Source: Cohnella sp. OV330 (lineage in GTDB: Bacteria > Bacillota > Bacilli > Paenibacillales > Paenibacillaceae). Taken from it: DNA of 64,000 bases. Location: the NCBI RefSeq assembly GCF_900112065.1, contig NZ_FOKE01000008.1, forward strand, positions 124,001-188,000, in the 5' to 3' direction. Below, one piece after another: positions 46,716-54,664 of the stretch (positions are counted from its first letter, which is position 1; every line of letters starts with the position of its first letter). Under the pieces are notes generated by a model, which did no database searches, was not told where the DNA came from, and saw only the letters and a list, made by a program, of their open reading frames with translations. Both the position numbers and the translations under genes were made by a program.

Positions 46716-46894
46716 ACGCGTTCGCCTCCCGGTTAACAGCATGTTTCATTTATAGTAATGCGTTCGGCGAGAGAAAGGTTTGGACGAACATCGGAGGGCG
46801 ATAGCCGAATCTCGATGCGGACCCGGATAGATGCCTTAACCGAAAATACAAGCCGGAATATGGTATACCATCAAGCGAACAAGAAGGTGAATTC

Positions 46895-47233
46895 ATGTCC
46901 GTCCTCAAGATGGAAGCCGGCGTCCAGTTGCCGATCGATTCGCGATACATTGGCGTGCTCGAAGTGGACATCGTGAACCGCGGCGCGAAGGACTTCAACA
47001 TTTGGATCCAAATGTTGAATCCGGTCGGGCTCGTCTATGAGATGCTCATTAACGTCCAGGGCGGAGGGAGAAGCAAGACCCTGCAGGACATGCATACTTA
47101 CGAGCAGCCTTTCACGCTGCTCATGATCACGAATACGAGGCAGTGCGATCAGATCGGAGTATCGATTCGGGTCAAAAATAACTGCCAATTGGTCGCATTA
47201 TTTAACGAGGCGCATTTTGAACGGATTGATTGA
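46895..47233 (+). CDS. Small beta-rich protein, divergent from DUF1796 copy A
   Basis: 112 residues, ATG 46895 with AAGGTG upstream. Alternating hydrophobic pattern of beta strands: RYIGVLEVDIVNRGAKDFNIWIQMLNP, LVYEMLINVQGGG, FTLLMITNTRQCDQIGVSIRVKNNCQLVALFN. This looks like a beta-sandwich. No signal peptide. It is followed 24 nt later by a GT4 gene, so it heads that transcription unit. Possibly a surface or binding protein made by the glycan locus; family not recognised. Confidence 0.65.
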   Translation: MSVLKMEAGVQLPIDSRYIGVLEVDIVNRGAKDFNIWIQMLNPVGLVYEMLINVQGGGRSKTLQDMHTYEQPFTLLMITNTRQCDQIGVSIRVKNNCQLVALFNEAHFERID

Positions 47234-47257
47234 AGCCGGAGGAGGTGCTCCATACCG

Positions 47258-48364
47258 TTGAAGCTACTATTCGCTTATTATGTGCCGAGCGGCGGCGTGG
47301 AAACGCTCAACAGGCAGCGGATCCGGGCGCTTCGCGAACGCGGGGCGGACGGACATTGCCTCTACTTCGAACCTGGAGCAGGGCTGCAGAACAGCGCGGG
47401 ACTGCCGGTGACCGTCACGAGCGATGACATCGAGATCAAGCGGCTGCTGGACGCGGGACGGTTCGACGCGGTGGTCGTCACCTCCGATTATGTATCGCTC
47501 AAAAAGTTCAGCATGCTTGGTTACGACGGTCCGCTCATTCTGGAAGTCCAAGGCTTCGGGCCGAAAGCGGTCGCGCGGCGGGAACTGATGCAGGCCATCC
47601 CCTACGTTCAGCTGTACGCGTCGGCGCTGCTAAACCCGTACACGCCGCATATCGATGCGATTTTCGAGGAATTTTTTCCGCACGTACCCAAGTACCGGCT
47701 GCACAATTGCTTCGACTCGGACGCGTTCGCCTACGAATTCGCCGGCTTCGCCCCCGAGCGCGAGATCGCGTGGATCGGGCGGATCGAGGACAACAAAAAC
47801 TGGCTCGAATTCCTCCTGATCGGCGCGCGCCTCATCCGGGATTTCGACAGGGGCATACGGCTGCGGATGTACGAGGATCCAGCGCTTGCGATTCCCGAGG
47901 AGCGGGAGCGCATGGAGCTATGGATCGACCGGCTCGGACTGAGAGACCGCTTGTCTTTTTTTCCTAACGTGCCGAACGCGGACATGCGCAAGCATCTTTC
48001 CTATATAGGCGACTCCGGCGGCTTTCTATGCTCCACGTCCAAGGTCGAAGGCGCCCCGTACGCGATTCTTGAGGCAATGAGCTGTCGCTGTCCGGTGCTG
48101 ACGAGCGACTCGGACGGCGTATCCTCCTCGATCTATCACTGGCGGACGGGGATGTACTACAAGCTGGGCGATATCAACCAAGCCTATGAAGAGTCCGTTC
48201 GTCTCATGAGCGACAGCGGCCTTCGGGCGGCGATCCGGGACGAGGCGGCCGCGCACGTTCGAAGCCGGTTCGCGCCGCACATTTACTGCGACGGATTTCT
48301 GCAAATGGTTCGCGATTTGAACGACAGCGTCCGGAAGGGAAGGATCGGTCATGATCAAATATAA
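47258..48364 (+). CDS. Glycosyltransferase family 4-like
   Basis: 368 residues, GT-B fold. The N-terminus is short (KLLFAYYVPSGGVETLNRQRIRALRERGADGHCLYF). The donor domain has IAWIGRIEDNKNWLEFLLIGARLI, YEDPALAIPEERERM, LSFFPNVPNADM and the conserved STSKVEGAPYAILEAMSCRCPVLTSDSDGVSSSI, with the E-x7-E pair. Start TTG 47258 follows GGAGGAGGTG. Its 3' end overlaps the following small gene by 14 nt, implying coupled expression. Sugar and acceptor unknown. Confidence 0.88.
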   Translation: MKLLFAYYVPSGGVETLNRQRIRALRERGADGHCLYFEPGAGLQNSAGLPVTVTSDDIEIKRLLDAGRFDAVVVTSDYVSLKKFSMLGYDGPLILEVQGFGPKAVARRELMQAIPYVQLYASALLNPYTPHIDAIFEEFFPHVPKYRLHNCFDSDAFAYEFAGFAPEREIAWIGRIEDNKNWLEFLLIGARLIRDFDRGIRLRMYEDPALAIPEERERMELWIDRLGLRDRLSFFPNVPNADMRKHLSYIGDSGGFLCSTSKVEGAPYAILEAMSCRCPVLTSDSDGVSSSIYHWRTGMYYKLGDINQAYEESVRLMSDSGLRAAIRDEAAAHVRSRFAPHIYCDGFLQMVRDLNDSVRKGRIGHDQI

Positions 48365-48731
48365 GCATAGCACCGGCACGGAGCAAGGCAGCTTCCCGCC
48401 GTTCCCGATTCGCGACGAGATCGTCCTCACGTCCGTCAGCCTGCACGGAATCGACCCCGGCGACGAGGTCGTCCTGCGCATTGAGATCGGCTGGTCCAAT
48501 CCGGGCACGTTCGACATGGGCGAGCTTGAGGTGATCCTCAAAAAAGACGATCCGAATGGCGCAACGGTCGAATGGTCGCTCGAGTCTTGTTTTCTGAGCG
48601 CGGTCACCCGCCTCGAATACCGGACGACCGGAGGCATGCCGGACCAGGTTTATTATTTGTGCGTCCGTTCGACGGAAGGCCTCGCCGTCATGAACGGTCC
48701 CTACCGGTTCGAAGGCAGAGTGGAGACATAG
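48351..48731 (+). CDS. Small beta-sandwich protein, copy A
   Basis: 126 residues. Beta pattern throughout: DEIVLTSVSLHGIDPGDEVVLRIEIGWSNPGTFDMGELEVILKK, VEWSLESCFLSAVTRLEYR, YYLCVRSTEGLAVMNGPY. Clear paralogue of the 127-residue protein at 60924-61307, sharing SFP-F, DEIVLT, EIGW-N-G, DMGELE, VEWSLESCF-SA-T and GPY. ATG 48351 lies inside the GT4 gene with GGGAAGGAT before it. Tail-to-tail overlap of 31 nt with the epimerase gene. Family not recognised; in both copies a DUF1796 gene is close. Confidence 0.75.
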   Translation: MIKYKHSTGTEQGSFPPFPIRDEIVLTSVSLHGIDPGDEVVLRIEIGWSNPGTFDMGELEVILKKDDPNGATVEWSLESCFLSAVTRLEYRTTGGMPDQVYYLCVRSTEGLAVMNGPYRFEGRVET

Positions 48732-49621
48732 GTCTCGGCGATTCCCGCAATGGCATCGTAAGCGGCGCTCCAACGCAGGATGCGCCGCGCCCTGCGGGGA
48801 TCGAGTCGGCTGTGGCGGATATCCCCGGCTCTCGCGGGGGCGTGCCTGCGCGCGATCGGTACTCCCCTGCACTGCTCGAGCAGCCGGAGCAGTTCGTTGA
48901 CCGACGTAGCGCGGCCGGTGCCGGCGTTAAGCGTCTCGCGGGCCCCGCGGTTCAGCGCGGCGAGATTGGCTGCGACGATGTCTTTGACGTAGACGAAGTC
49001 GCGCGTCTGCTCCCCGTCGCCGTGCACGACCGGCGAGTCGGCTTGACGGAGACGATCCAAAAATACGGCCACGACGCCGCCTTCTCCCTTAGGAGTCTGG
49101 CGCGGGCCGTATACGTTGCCGTATCTGAGGATCGTATAGTCAAGGCCGTGCAATTGGCCGTAGATTCGGATGTACTGCTCCGCCGTGCGCTTGGACAAGC
49201 CGTAGAACGATACCGGCTCGGCCTTGTCGCGTTCGGAGACGACCTCCTTGCCGACATTGCCGTATACGGCCGAAGTCGATGCGAAGACGATCTTCCGCGC
49301 TCCGCCTTCGCGGCAGGCGGCCAGTACGTTCAAGGTCCCCTCGACGTTGACGCTCGCGTCTTCCGCGGGATCGGCGATCGAGCGTTGGACGTCCGCCTGG
49401 GCGGCCAGATGGTAGACGATCTCCGGCCGAATGCCGGCGATGACGGCCCGCGTTTCCGAAGATCGGATATCCGCTTCGTGCAGGACGGCTCCGGCGGGCA
49501 CGTTGGCGCGATAACCGGACGACAGGTTGTCGATGACGTGGACGGCCGACCCGGCGGCGAGCAGCGCTTCGGACAGGTGGGAGCCGATGAAGCCTGCGCC
49601 GCCTGTTACGGCTACGATCAT
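48701..49621 (-). CDS. NAD-dependent epimerase/dehydratase (GalE-like SDR)
   Basis: 306 residues, extended SDR. The NAD site is TGGAGFIGSHL. Catalytic residues lie in ASTSAVYG (Ser/Thr) and SFYGLSKRTAEQY (Y-x3-K). The substrate end includes RYGNVYGPRQTPKGEGGVVAVF and VYVKDIVAANLAAL. Probably a UDP-hexose 4-epimerase or related enzyme supplying a sugar nucleotide to the neighbouring glycosyltransferases. The start ATG 49621 has a modest SD (GAGGGG, slightly distant). Its last 31 nt overlap the small beta-sandwich gene on the opposite strand. Confidence 0.9.
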   Translation of the reverse strand: MIVAVTGGAGFIGSHLSEALLAAGSAVHVIDNLSSGYRANVPAGAVLHEADIRSSETRAVIAGIRPEIVYHLAAQADVQRSIADPAEDASVNVEGTLNVLAACREGGARKIVFASTSAVYGNVGKEVVSERDKAEPVSFYGLSKRTAEQYIRIYGQLHGLDYTILRYGNVYGPRQTPKGEGGVVAVFLDRLRQADSPVVHGDGEQTRDFVYVKDIVAANLAALNRGARETLNAGTGRATSVNELLRLLEQCRGVPIARRHAPARAGDIRHSRLDPRRARRILRWSAAYDAIAGIAETYVSTLPSNR

Positions 49622-49680
49622 GGCAGGATATCCCCTCGCTCGAATGTGGATTAATCCAATGTATGAACGAGGCCCGCGTC

Positions 49681-49712
49681 TTGTTATCCGCTCGCGAGCG
49701 TCATGCTATAAT
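49681..49712 (+). promoter_or_regulatory. Extended -10 promoter of the response-regulator operon
   Basis: Perfect TATAAT (49707-49712) with TG at 49704-49705. A poor -35 (TTATCC at 17 bp spacing) is offset by the extended -10. Confidence 0.65.
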
Positions 49713-49749
49713 GTCGATAGTCTGGCTAGTCGAACAGGAGTGTCTGAAA

Positions 49750-50451
49750 ATGGCGGATCGCCTTCATATATTGGTCGCGGAGGACGACGACGATATCAAT
49801 CGGCTGCTCTGCAGCGTGCTTCGATCGAGCGGGCACGAGCCCCAGCCGGCTTATTCGGGGACGGAAGCGGAGCTTTACCTGGGGCAGCGCGAATGGGCGA
49901 TGGTGCTGCTCGATCTGATGCTGCCCGGCAAACGGGGCGAAGCGCTCCTGGAGGAGATCGGCGAACGATACGGCTATCCGGTCATCGTCATCTCGGCCAA
50001 GAACGAGCGGCAATCGAAAATTTCGGCGCTTAAAACGGGCGCGGACGATTATATCACCAAGCCGTTCGACCTCGAGGAGGTCGACGCGCGCATCGATTCG
50101 GTGCTGCGCCGGCACCGGAGGCTGCCTCAGTCGCAAACGCAAGAACCGCAGCTGCTCGTCCATAAGGATCTGACGGTCGATCCAGAAGCGATAACCGCTA
50201 TCGCCGGAGGCATTCAGCTGTCGTTGACTGCCCGGGAGTACGACATCCTGGCGCTGCTCCTGTCTTCGCCGAAGAAGCTGTTCGCCAAAGCGAACCTGTT
50301 CGAGAGCGTATGGGGCGAGGATTATCTCGGCGGCGGCGAAAATGTCGTCAACGTACATATGAGCAACTTGCGGAACAAGCTCGCGAGAGCGAATCCGGAT
50401 GAGGAATATATCGAGACGATCTGGGGAATGGGCTATAGTCTTAAATCTTAA
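49750..50451 (+). CDS. OmpR/PhoB-family response regulator
   Basis: 233 residues. Receiver (~5-118): VAEDDDDIN, LLDLMLPGKRGE (phospho-acceptor Asp), ISAKNE and ITKPFDLEE. Winged-helix DNA-binding domain (~135-233): SLTAREYDILALLLSSPKKLFAKANLFESVWGE, VVNVHMSNLRNKLA and IETIWGMGYSLK. ATG 49750 is preceded by AGGAGTG; in-frame ATGs upstream lie before the promoter. It forms a unit with a BcrA-like ABC transporter and a small kinase, and probably controls the transporter through the direct repeats at 50457-50493. Confidence 0.93.
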   Translation: MADRLHILVAEDDDDINRLLCSVLRSSGHEPQPAYSGTEAELYLGQREWAMVLLDLMLPGKRGEALLEEIGERYGYPVIVISAKNERQSKISALKTGADDYITKPFDLEEVDARIDSVLRRHRRLPQSQTQEPQLLVHKDLTVDPEAITAIAGGIQLSLTAREYDILALLLSSPKKLFAKANLFESVWGEDYLGGGENVVNVHMSNLRNKLARANPDEEYIETIWGMGYSLKS

Positions 50452-50456
50452 GCTTT

Positions 50457-50493
50457 TCTTATGAATCGGCTTTACCGAGTCTTATGAATCGGC
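50457..50493 (+). repeat. 14-bp direct repeat, candidate response-regulator site
   Basis: TCTTATGAATCGGC occurs at 50457-50470 and 50480-50493, offset 23 bp (about two helical turns), 37 bp before the ABC ATPase start. Tandem direct repeats of this kind are typical binding sites for OmpR-family regulators. Confidence 0.6.
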
Positions 50494-50530
50494 CTCTACA
50501 CTTGAAGACAGGAAGAGGAGGCTGAAACGA

Positions 50531-51454
50531 ATGAATGAGTACGTGCTGCGAACGCATCAATTGACCAAACAGTACAAAAGCCAGACGGCGCTTGCCCGCG
50601 TGGATCTCTCGATTCGCCAAGGGACCATCTACGGGTTCATCGGGCAAAACGGGGCGGGCAAGTCGACGCTGATGAAGCTGGTGACGGGGCTGGCTTTTCC
50701 GACGTCCGGCTCGGTGGAGCTTTTCGGAGCCACGGGAGGCGCCGAACTCGTCAAGGCGCGCAGGCGGATGGGCGTTTCCATCGAAAATCCGGCGCTGTAC
50801 CCGCAGCTGACTGCGGCCGAAAATTTGGAGGCGCATCGGCTGCAGCAAGGGATACCGGGCCGCGAGACCGTGAAACGTACGCTCGAACTGGTCGGACTGT
50901 CGGGCACGGGGAGGAAAAAGGCGAGAAACTTCTCGCTCGGCATGAAGCAGCGTCTGGCGCTCGGCGTCGCGCTGCTCGGGTCGCCCGAATTTCTCATTCT
51001 CGACGAGCCGACGAACGGGCTCGATCCGATGGGCGTCGTCGAGATGCGCGATCTGCTGACGAAGCTTAACCGGGAGATGGGCATCACGATTCTGATCTCC
51101 AGCCATATTCTAAGCGAGCTCCATCTGCTGGCCACGCATTATGGCATCATTCACAAAGGAAAGCTGCTAGAGCAGCTGACGAGCAGGGAGCTTCAGGAAA
51201 AGTGCAGGCAGTTCATTCATATCAAGGTCGATCGCCCGGAACGAGCCGCGGCCGTTATCGAGCGGGAGCTGGCGACGACTGCGTTCGAGGTGACGAACGA
51301 CGGCTCCATCCGTTTGTTCTCGTATTTGGATCGTCCGGCGGCGGTCTCCGCGACGCTCGTCGGAGAGGGGCTCGCGCTCGAGCAGTTCATGCCGATGGGC
51401 GAGGACCTGGAGAGCTACTTCGCCTCGCGGATCGGAGGCGGCGAACATGCTTAA
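50531..51454 (+). CDS. ABC transporter ATPase, BcrA/lantibiotic-immunity type
   Basis: 307 residues. Walker A GQNGAGKST (~37-45), signature NFSLGMKQRLALGVALL, Walker B FLILDEPTNGLDP, switch His in LISSHILSEL. A ~90-residue C-terminal domain follows, as in BcrA-like ATPases that protect against bacitracin or lantibiotics. ATG 50531 has GGAAGAGGAGG upstream. The gene overlaps the permease gene by 8 nt. Substrate is inferred from the family and the two-component context. Confidence 0.9.
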   Translation: MNEYVLRTHQLTKQYKSQTALARVDLSIRQGTIYGFIGQNGAGKSTLMKLVTGLAFPTSGSVELFGATGGAELVKARRRMGVSIENPALYPQLTAAENLEAHRLQQGIPGRETVKRTLELVGLSGTGRKKARNFSLGMKQRLALGVALLGSPEFLILDEPTNGLDPMGVVEMRDLLTKLNREMGITILISSHILSELHLLATHYGIIHKGKLLEQLTSRELQEKCRQFIHIKVDRPERAAAVIERELATTAFEVTNDGSIRLFSYLDRPAAVSATLVGEGLALEQFMPMGEDLESYFASRIGGGEHA

Positions 51455-52214
51455 TCTGCTGCGTTCCGAATGGTACAAGCTGCTGCGCAACCGTTCGTTT
51501 TGGCTGCTGCTGTCTCTGTTGTTCGTCTCCGCGACGGCTTACGTGCTGCTCAACTATTTCGACGACCCGAACGACGGGGGCGCGCTCTCCGGGACGACCG
51601 GCCTCGACATGCTGACCGCGGCGATGGGCGGCAACAATTACATCATCAAGATCGGACTTAGCGTCTTGGCGGGCTTTTATATATCGAGCGAATACGCGAC
51701 GGGGACGATCAAACGGGCAGTCGCTTCCGGTTACAGCCGCGCCAAGTATATTACGGCGAAAATGATTGTTTTTATATTCGGTTCCATGCTGGCCGCGCTC
51801 GTATTTCCGGTCGTGAATCTTGCGCTTGGCGCCATGTTTTTCGGTATTGGGGAGATTCCTGGCGTGTCGGAGACGGGATTTATCCTTAAATCCTTTGCGC
51901 TGACGCTTGCGTTCGCAGCCGCCTTCGCAGCCGTGACGGGCGCTATCGCGACGCTGCTGACGGAAAGCGGCAAGACGATCGGCTTCGCGTTCGTATTCTA
52001 TTTTTTCGCGGACGGACTGTACGTCATGGCGGGGCGACATCTTCCGTTCGTCGAGACGCTATACGAGCATTCGATATTTAACTTGATTAATCATTATGCG
52101 GATCCCGAGATGAGCGCATCCCGATTCGCTGAGAGTCTTTACGTTCCGGCGCTGGTCGCCATCGTTTTCGCAGCCATCGCCGTCGCGGTTTTCAGACGCA
52201 AGGAGATCAAGTAA
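51447..52214 (+). CDS. ABC-2 type permease, lantibiotic/bacitracin-immunity type
   Basis: 255 residues, six membrane helices: one after LLRSEWYKLLRNRSFWLLLSLLFVSATAYVLL, then IIKIGLSVLAGFYISSEYATGTIKRAVASGYSR (the conserved EYxxGTIK block), and four further helices ending VALVAIVFAAIAVAVF. This EYATGTIKR motif is typical of the ABC-2 permeases paired with BcrA-like ATPases. Start ATG 51447 lies within the ATPase gene with GGAGGCGG upstream. Confidence 0.88.
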   Translation: MLNLLRSEWYKLLRNRSFWLLLSLLFVSATAYVLLNYFDDPNDGGALSGTTGLDMLTAAMGGNNYIIKIGLSVLAGFYISSEYATGTIKRAVASGYSRAKYITAKMIVFIFGSMLAALVFPVVNLALGAMFFGIGEIPGVSETGFILKSFALTLAFAAAFAAVTGAIATLLTESGKTIGFAFVFYFFADGLYVMAGRHLPFVETLYEHSIFNLINHYADPEMSASRFAESLYVPALVAIVFAAIAVAVFRRKEIK

Positions 52215-52257
52215 AGACACCCGAAGTAACGGCGCACCAAAGGAAGGAGGCAGGAAC

Positions 52258-53160
52258 ATGCCGCTCGCCGTCATTATTGTCGCAGGGTTGGCGGCAGCGC
52301 TCTGCCTGCTGCGCCTGCTATTGTTCAAAAGAGAGATACGCGGGCTAACCAAGCAGCTGCGGCAGTATAATGAAGGCGAGTTCGCCGGGAAGCTCGCGAT
52401 CGGCATGCCGGATCGCGACATGGAGGCGCTGGCGGCCGAGGTCAACCGGCACACGGATTTGATCGTTCGGGCGAATGCCGAACGCAGGCGCACCGAAGAG
52501 GAGCTCAGGCAGGCGGTCGCCAATATCTCGCATGACCTGCGAACGCCGCTAACGTCTATTTTCGGATACGTTCAGCTGCTCGATTCCCGGGAATTGTCGG
52601 TCGAGGAGCGTGACGAAGCGCTTGGCGTCATCCGCAAGCGGACGTTGCGACTCCAGGCTTTGCTGAACGATTTTTACGAATTGGCGATGATCGATTCGAC
52701 GGACTATGCCTTGAAGCCGACGAAGCTAAGGCTCGACAAGCTATTGCCCGAGATTCTGATGGGCTTCCACGACCAGATGACGGAAAAGGGGCTCGCGCCG
52801 TCGTTCGAATTGGACGCGCGGAGCATCGAGGTCCGAGCCGACGAATCCGCGCTGCGAAGAGTGGTTGAAAATCTTGTCGTCAATGCGATCAAGCATGCTC
52901 GCGGCAAGCTTGACGTCCGATTGGAGGTCCGTTCGGACTCGGCGGTCTTCACGCTGGCGAACGAAGCTCTGCAGCTGCGCGGCACGGATACGGAGCTGTT
53001 GTTCAACCGCTTTTATATGGCGGATGCGTCCCGTTCGGGGATCGCTTCCGGCCTGGGGCTGTCGATCGCGCGCGGCCTGATGAGCAAGATGGGGGGCTCC
53101 TTGAACGCAGAGATGCGCGGGGATACGCTTTGCTTGATATGCAAGTGGCAGTTGATTTGA
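52258..53160 (+). CDS. Small intramembrane-type sensor histidine kinase
   Basis: 300 residues. One membrane helix (PLAVIIVAGLAAALCLLRLLLF), a HAMP-like linker (~30-75), HisKA with H92 (NISHDLRTPLTSIFGYVQLL), and an HATPase (VVENLVVNAIKHARG). The G1 box is altered: FTLANEA replaces a DxGxG sequence, as in other small kinases of immunity systems. SGLGLSIARGL is kept. With almost no extracellular part it cannot itself bind a large ligand and may sense the transporter. ATG 52258 follows GGAAGGAGG. Last gene of the RR-ABC-HK unit. Confidence 0.9.
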   Translation: MPLAVIIVAGLAAALCLLRLLLFKREIRGLTKQLRQYNEGEFAGKLAIGMPDRDMEALAAEVNRHTDLIVRANAERRRTEEELRQAVANISHDLRTPLTSIFGYVQLLDSRELSVEERDEALGVIRKRTLRLQALLNDFYELAMIDSTDYALKPTKLRLDKLLPEILMGFHDQMTEKGLAPSFELDARSIEVRADESALRRVVENLVVNAIKHARGKLDVRLEVRSDSAVFTLANEALQLRGTDTELLFNRFYMADASRSGIASGLGLSIARGLMSKMGGSLNAEMRGDTLCLICKWQLI

Positions 53161-53161
53161 A

Positions 53162-53186
53162 TCGGCCGGCTCAGCCGGCTTTTTTT
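53162..53186 (+). terminator. Rho-independent terminator of the RR-ABC-HK operon
   Basis: GCCGGC (53165-53170), TCA loop, GCCGGC (53174-53179), then seven T. Confidence 0.85.
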
Positions 53187-53311
53187 GCGCCGTTAAGCCG
53201 TGGCAGAATGGCGTCATGCATGGATCGAGCGAAAGTTGCAAACAGTATGCGAGGACAAATGCCTTGATACCGGCTCGACGACTAACGACGATGAGGAGAA
53301 GGTTGCCGAAA

Positions 53312-54535
53312 ATGAAGCAGGCCAAAGACCGTAGACAAACTGCGGCACTCCTTGCGCTATCCTCCATCCCGCTAATCATGACATTGGGAAATTCCATGCT
53401 GATCCCCGTGCTCCCTGCGATCGAGCGGGCGCTCGGCATTTCCGCGCTTCAATCGAGCTTGGTAATTACGGTCTATTCGATTATGGCGATCATTTTGATT
53501 CCCGTAGCCGGATATTTGTCCGACCGGGTCGGACGCAAGCGAATCATTATCCCGAGCCTGATCTTGGCGGCTGCCGGCGGCGGCGTCTGCATCTGGGCGG
53601 CGGGGATGAACAGCTACGGCCTGCTGCTCGCCGGGCGCGCGCTCCAGGGAATCGGCGCGGCAGGCGCCATGCCGATCGTGCTGCCGCTCGTCGGCGACAT
53701 GTTCAAGGACGAAGAGCAGATTAGCACGGGTCTTGGACTCATCGAGACGTTCAATACGTTCGGAAAAGTACTTAGTCCGATTCTCGGTTCGGCGCTGGCC
53801 CTCATCGCGTGGCGGACGCCATTCTGGTCGATTCCCGTGCTTTGCGCGGTTTCCATCGTCCTTGTAGCGTGGCTCGTCCGTTCGCCGAAAACGGACAAGA
53901 AGGAGAAGCCGCCGAGCCCCAAAGCGTTTCTCCGCACCGTGTGGAAGCTGTACAAAGAAAAGGCCCGCTGGCTAACGGCTTTGTTTATCGTCATTTGCTT
54001 TACCATGTTTATCCTTTTCGGCCTTTTGTTTTATTTGTCCGAGACGCTCGAAAAGGAGCACCATATGAAGGGAATCATTAAAGGGCTGGTGCTGGCCATT
54101 CCCCTTGCCGTTCTCTGCGCGGCATCGTTCGCCGCTGGCAAATGGATCGGCAGACGTAAAAAATTGATGAAATGGACCGTTACGGTCGGTTTCTTCATCA
54201 CGGCGTTGGCCGTAGCGGGTTGTCTGGTGTGGGACGTTACGGTGTGGCGTATTTCCCTCCTCAGCGCGGCTGGACTCGGAATCGGAGCAGCATTGCCCTG
54301 TTTGGACGCTTTTGTTACCGAAGGTATCGAAAAAGAGCAGCGCGGCTCGATCAGCTCGTTTTACAGCAGTATGCGCTTCGTCGGCGTAGCGGGCGGTCCG
54401 CCCGCGGCTTCCGTACTGATGCAGCAGTCCGTATCGTTGTTTTTTTGGGTCATGGTTGTTTGCGCCTTTGCGGCCGCGCTTCTGACGATGTTTTTAATTC
54501 GCCCAAAGGAAGACCCGCAGCCCGCGAAGGCTTGA
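53312..54535 (+). CDS. MFS drug-efflux-type transporter (12 TM)
   Basis: 407 residues, 12 membrane helices. MFS signatures: GYLSDRVGRKRIII (loop 2-3) and LLAGRALQGIGAAGAMPIVLPLVGD (helix 4-5 region of DHA1 drug:H+ antiporters). A charged central loop (RSPKTDKKEKPPSP) separates the two halves. ATG 53312 is chosen for AGGAGAAGG upstream; earlier in-frame ATGs (53216, 53291) lack SDs. Substrate not predictable. A weak hairpin (54568-54585) follows without a T run. Confidence 0.87.
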   Translation: MKQAKDRRQTAALLALSSIPLIMTLGNSMLIPVLPAIERALGISALQSSLVITVYSIMAIILIPVAGYLSDRVGRKRIIIPSLILAAAGGGVCIWAAGMNSYGLLLAGRALQGIGAAGAMPIVLPLVGDMFKDEEQISTGLGLIETFNTFGKVLSPILGSALALIAWRTPFWSIPVLCAVSIVLVAWLVRSPKTDKKEKPPSPKAFLRTVWKLYKEKARWLTALFIVICFTMFILFGLLFYLSETLEKEHHMKGIIKGLVLAIPLAVLCAASFAAGKWIGRRKKLMKWTVTVGFFITALAVAGCLVWDVTVWRISLLSAAGLGIGAALPCLDAFVTEGIEKEQRGSISSFYSSMRFVGVAGGPPAASVLMQQSVSLFFWVMVVCAFAAALLTMFLIRPKEDPQPAKA

Positions 54536-54664
54536 TTGGCCATACCTTTTCCAACGTTTTTCCCGAGGAGGTCCGTCAGGACCTCTGATTGGCGTTTGCC
54601 GCGGATTGCGACGGGGTAAAAGAGGCCATTCCGACCGTATCATTCGCAAGGAGGGAAGCGAATC

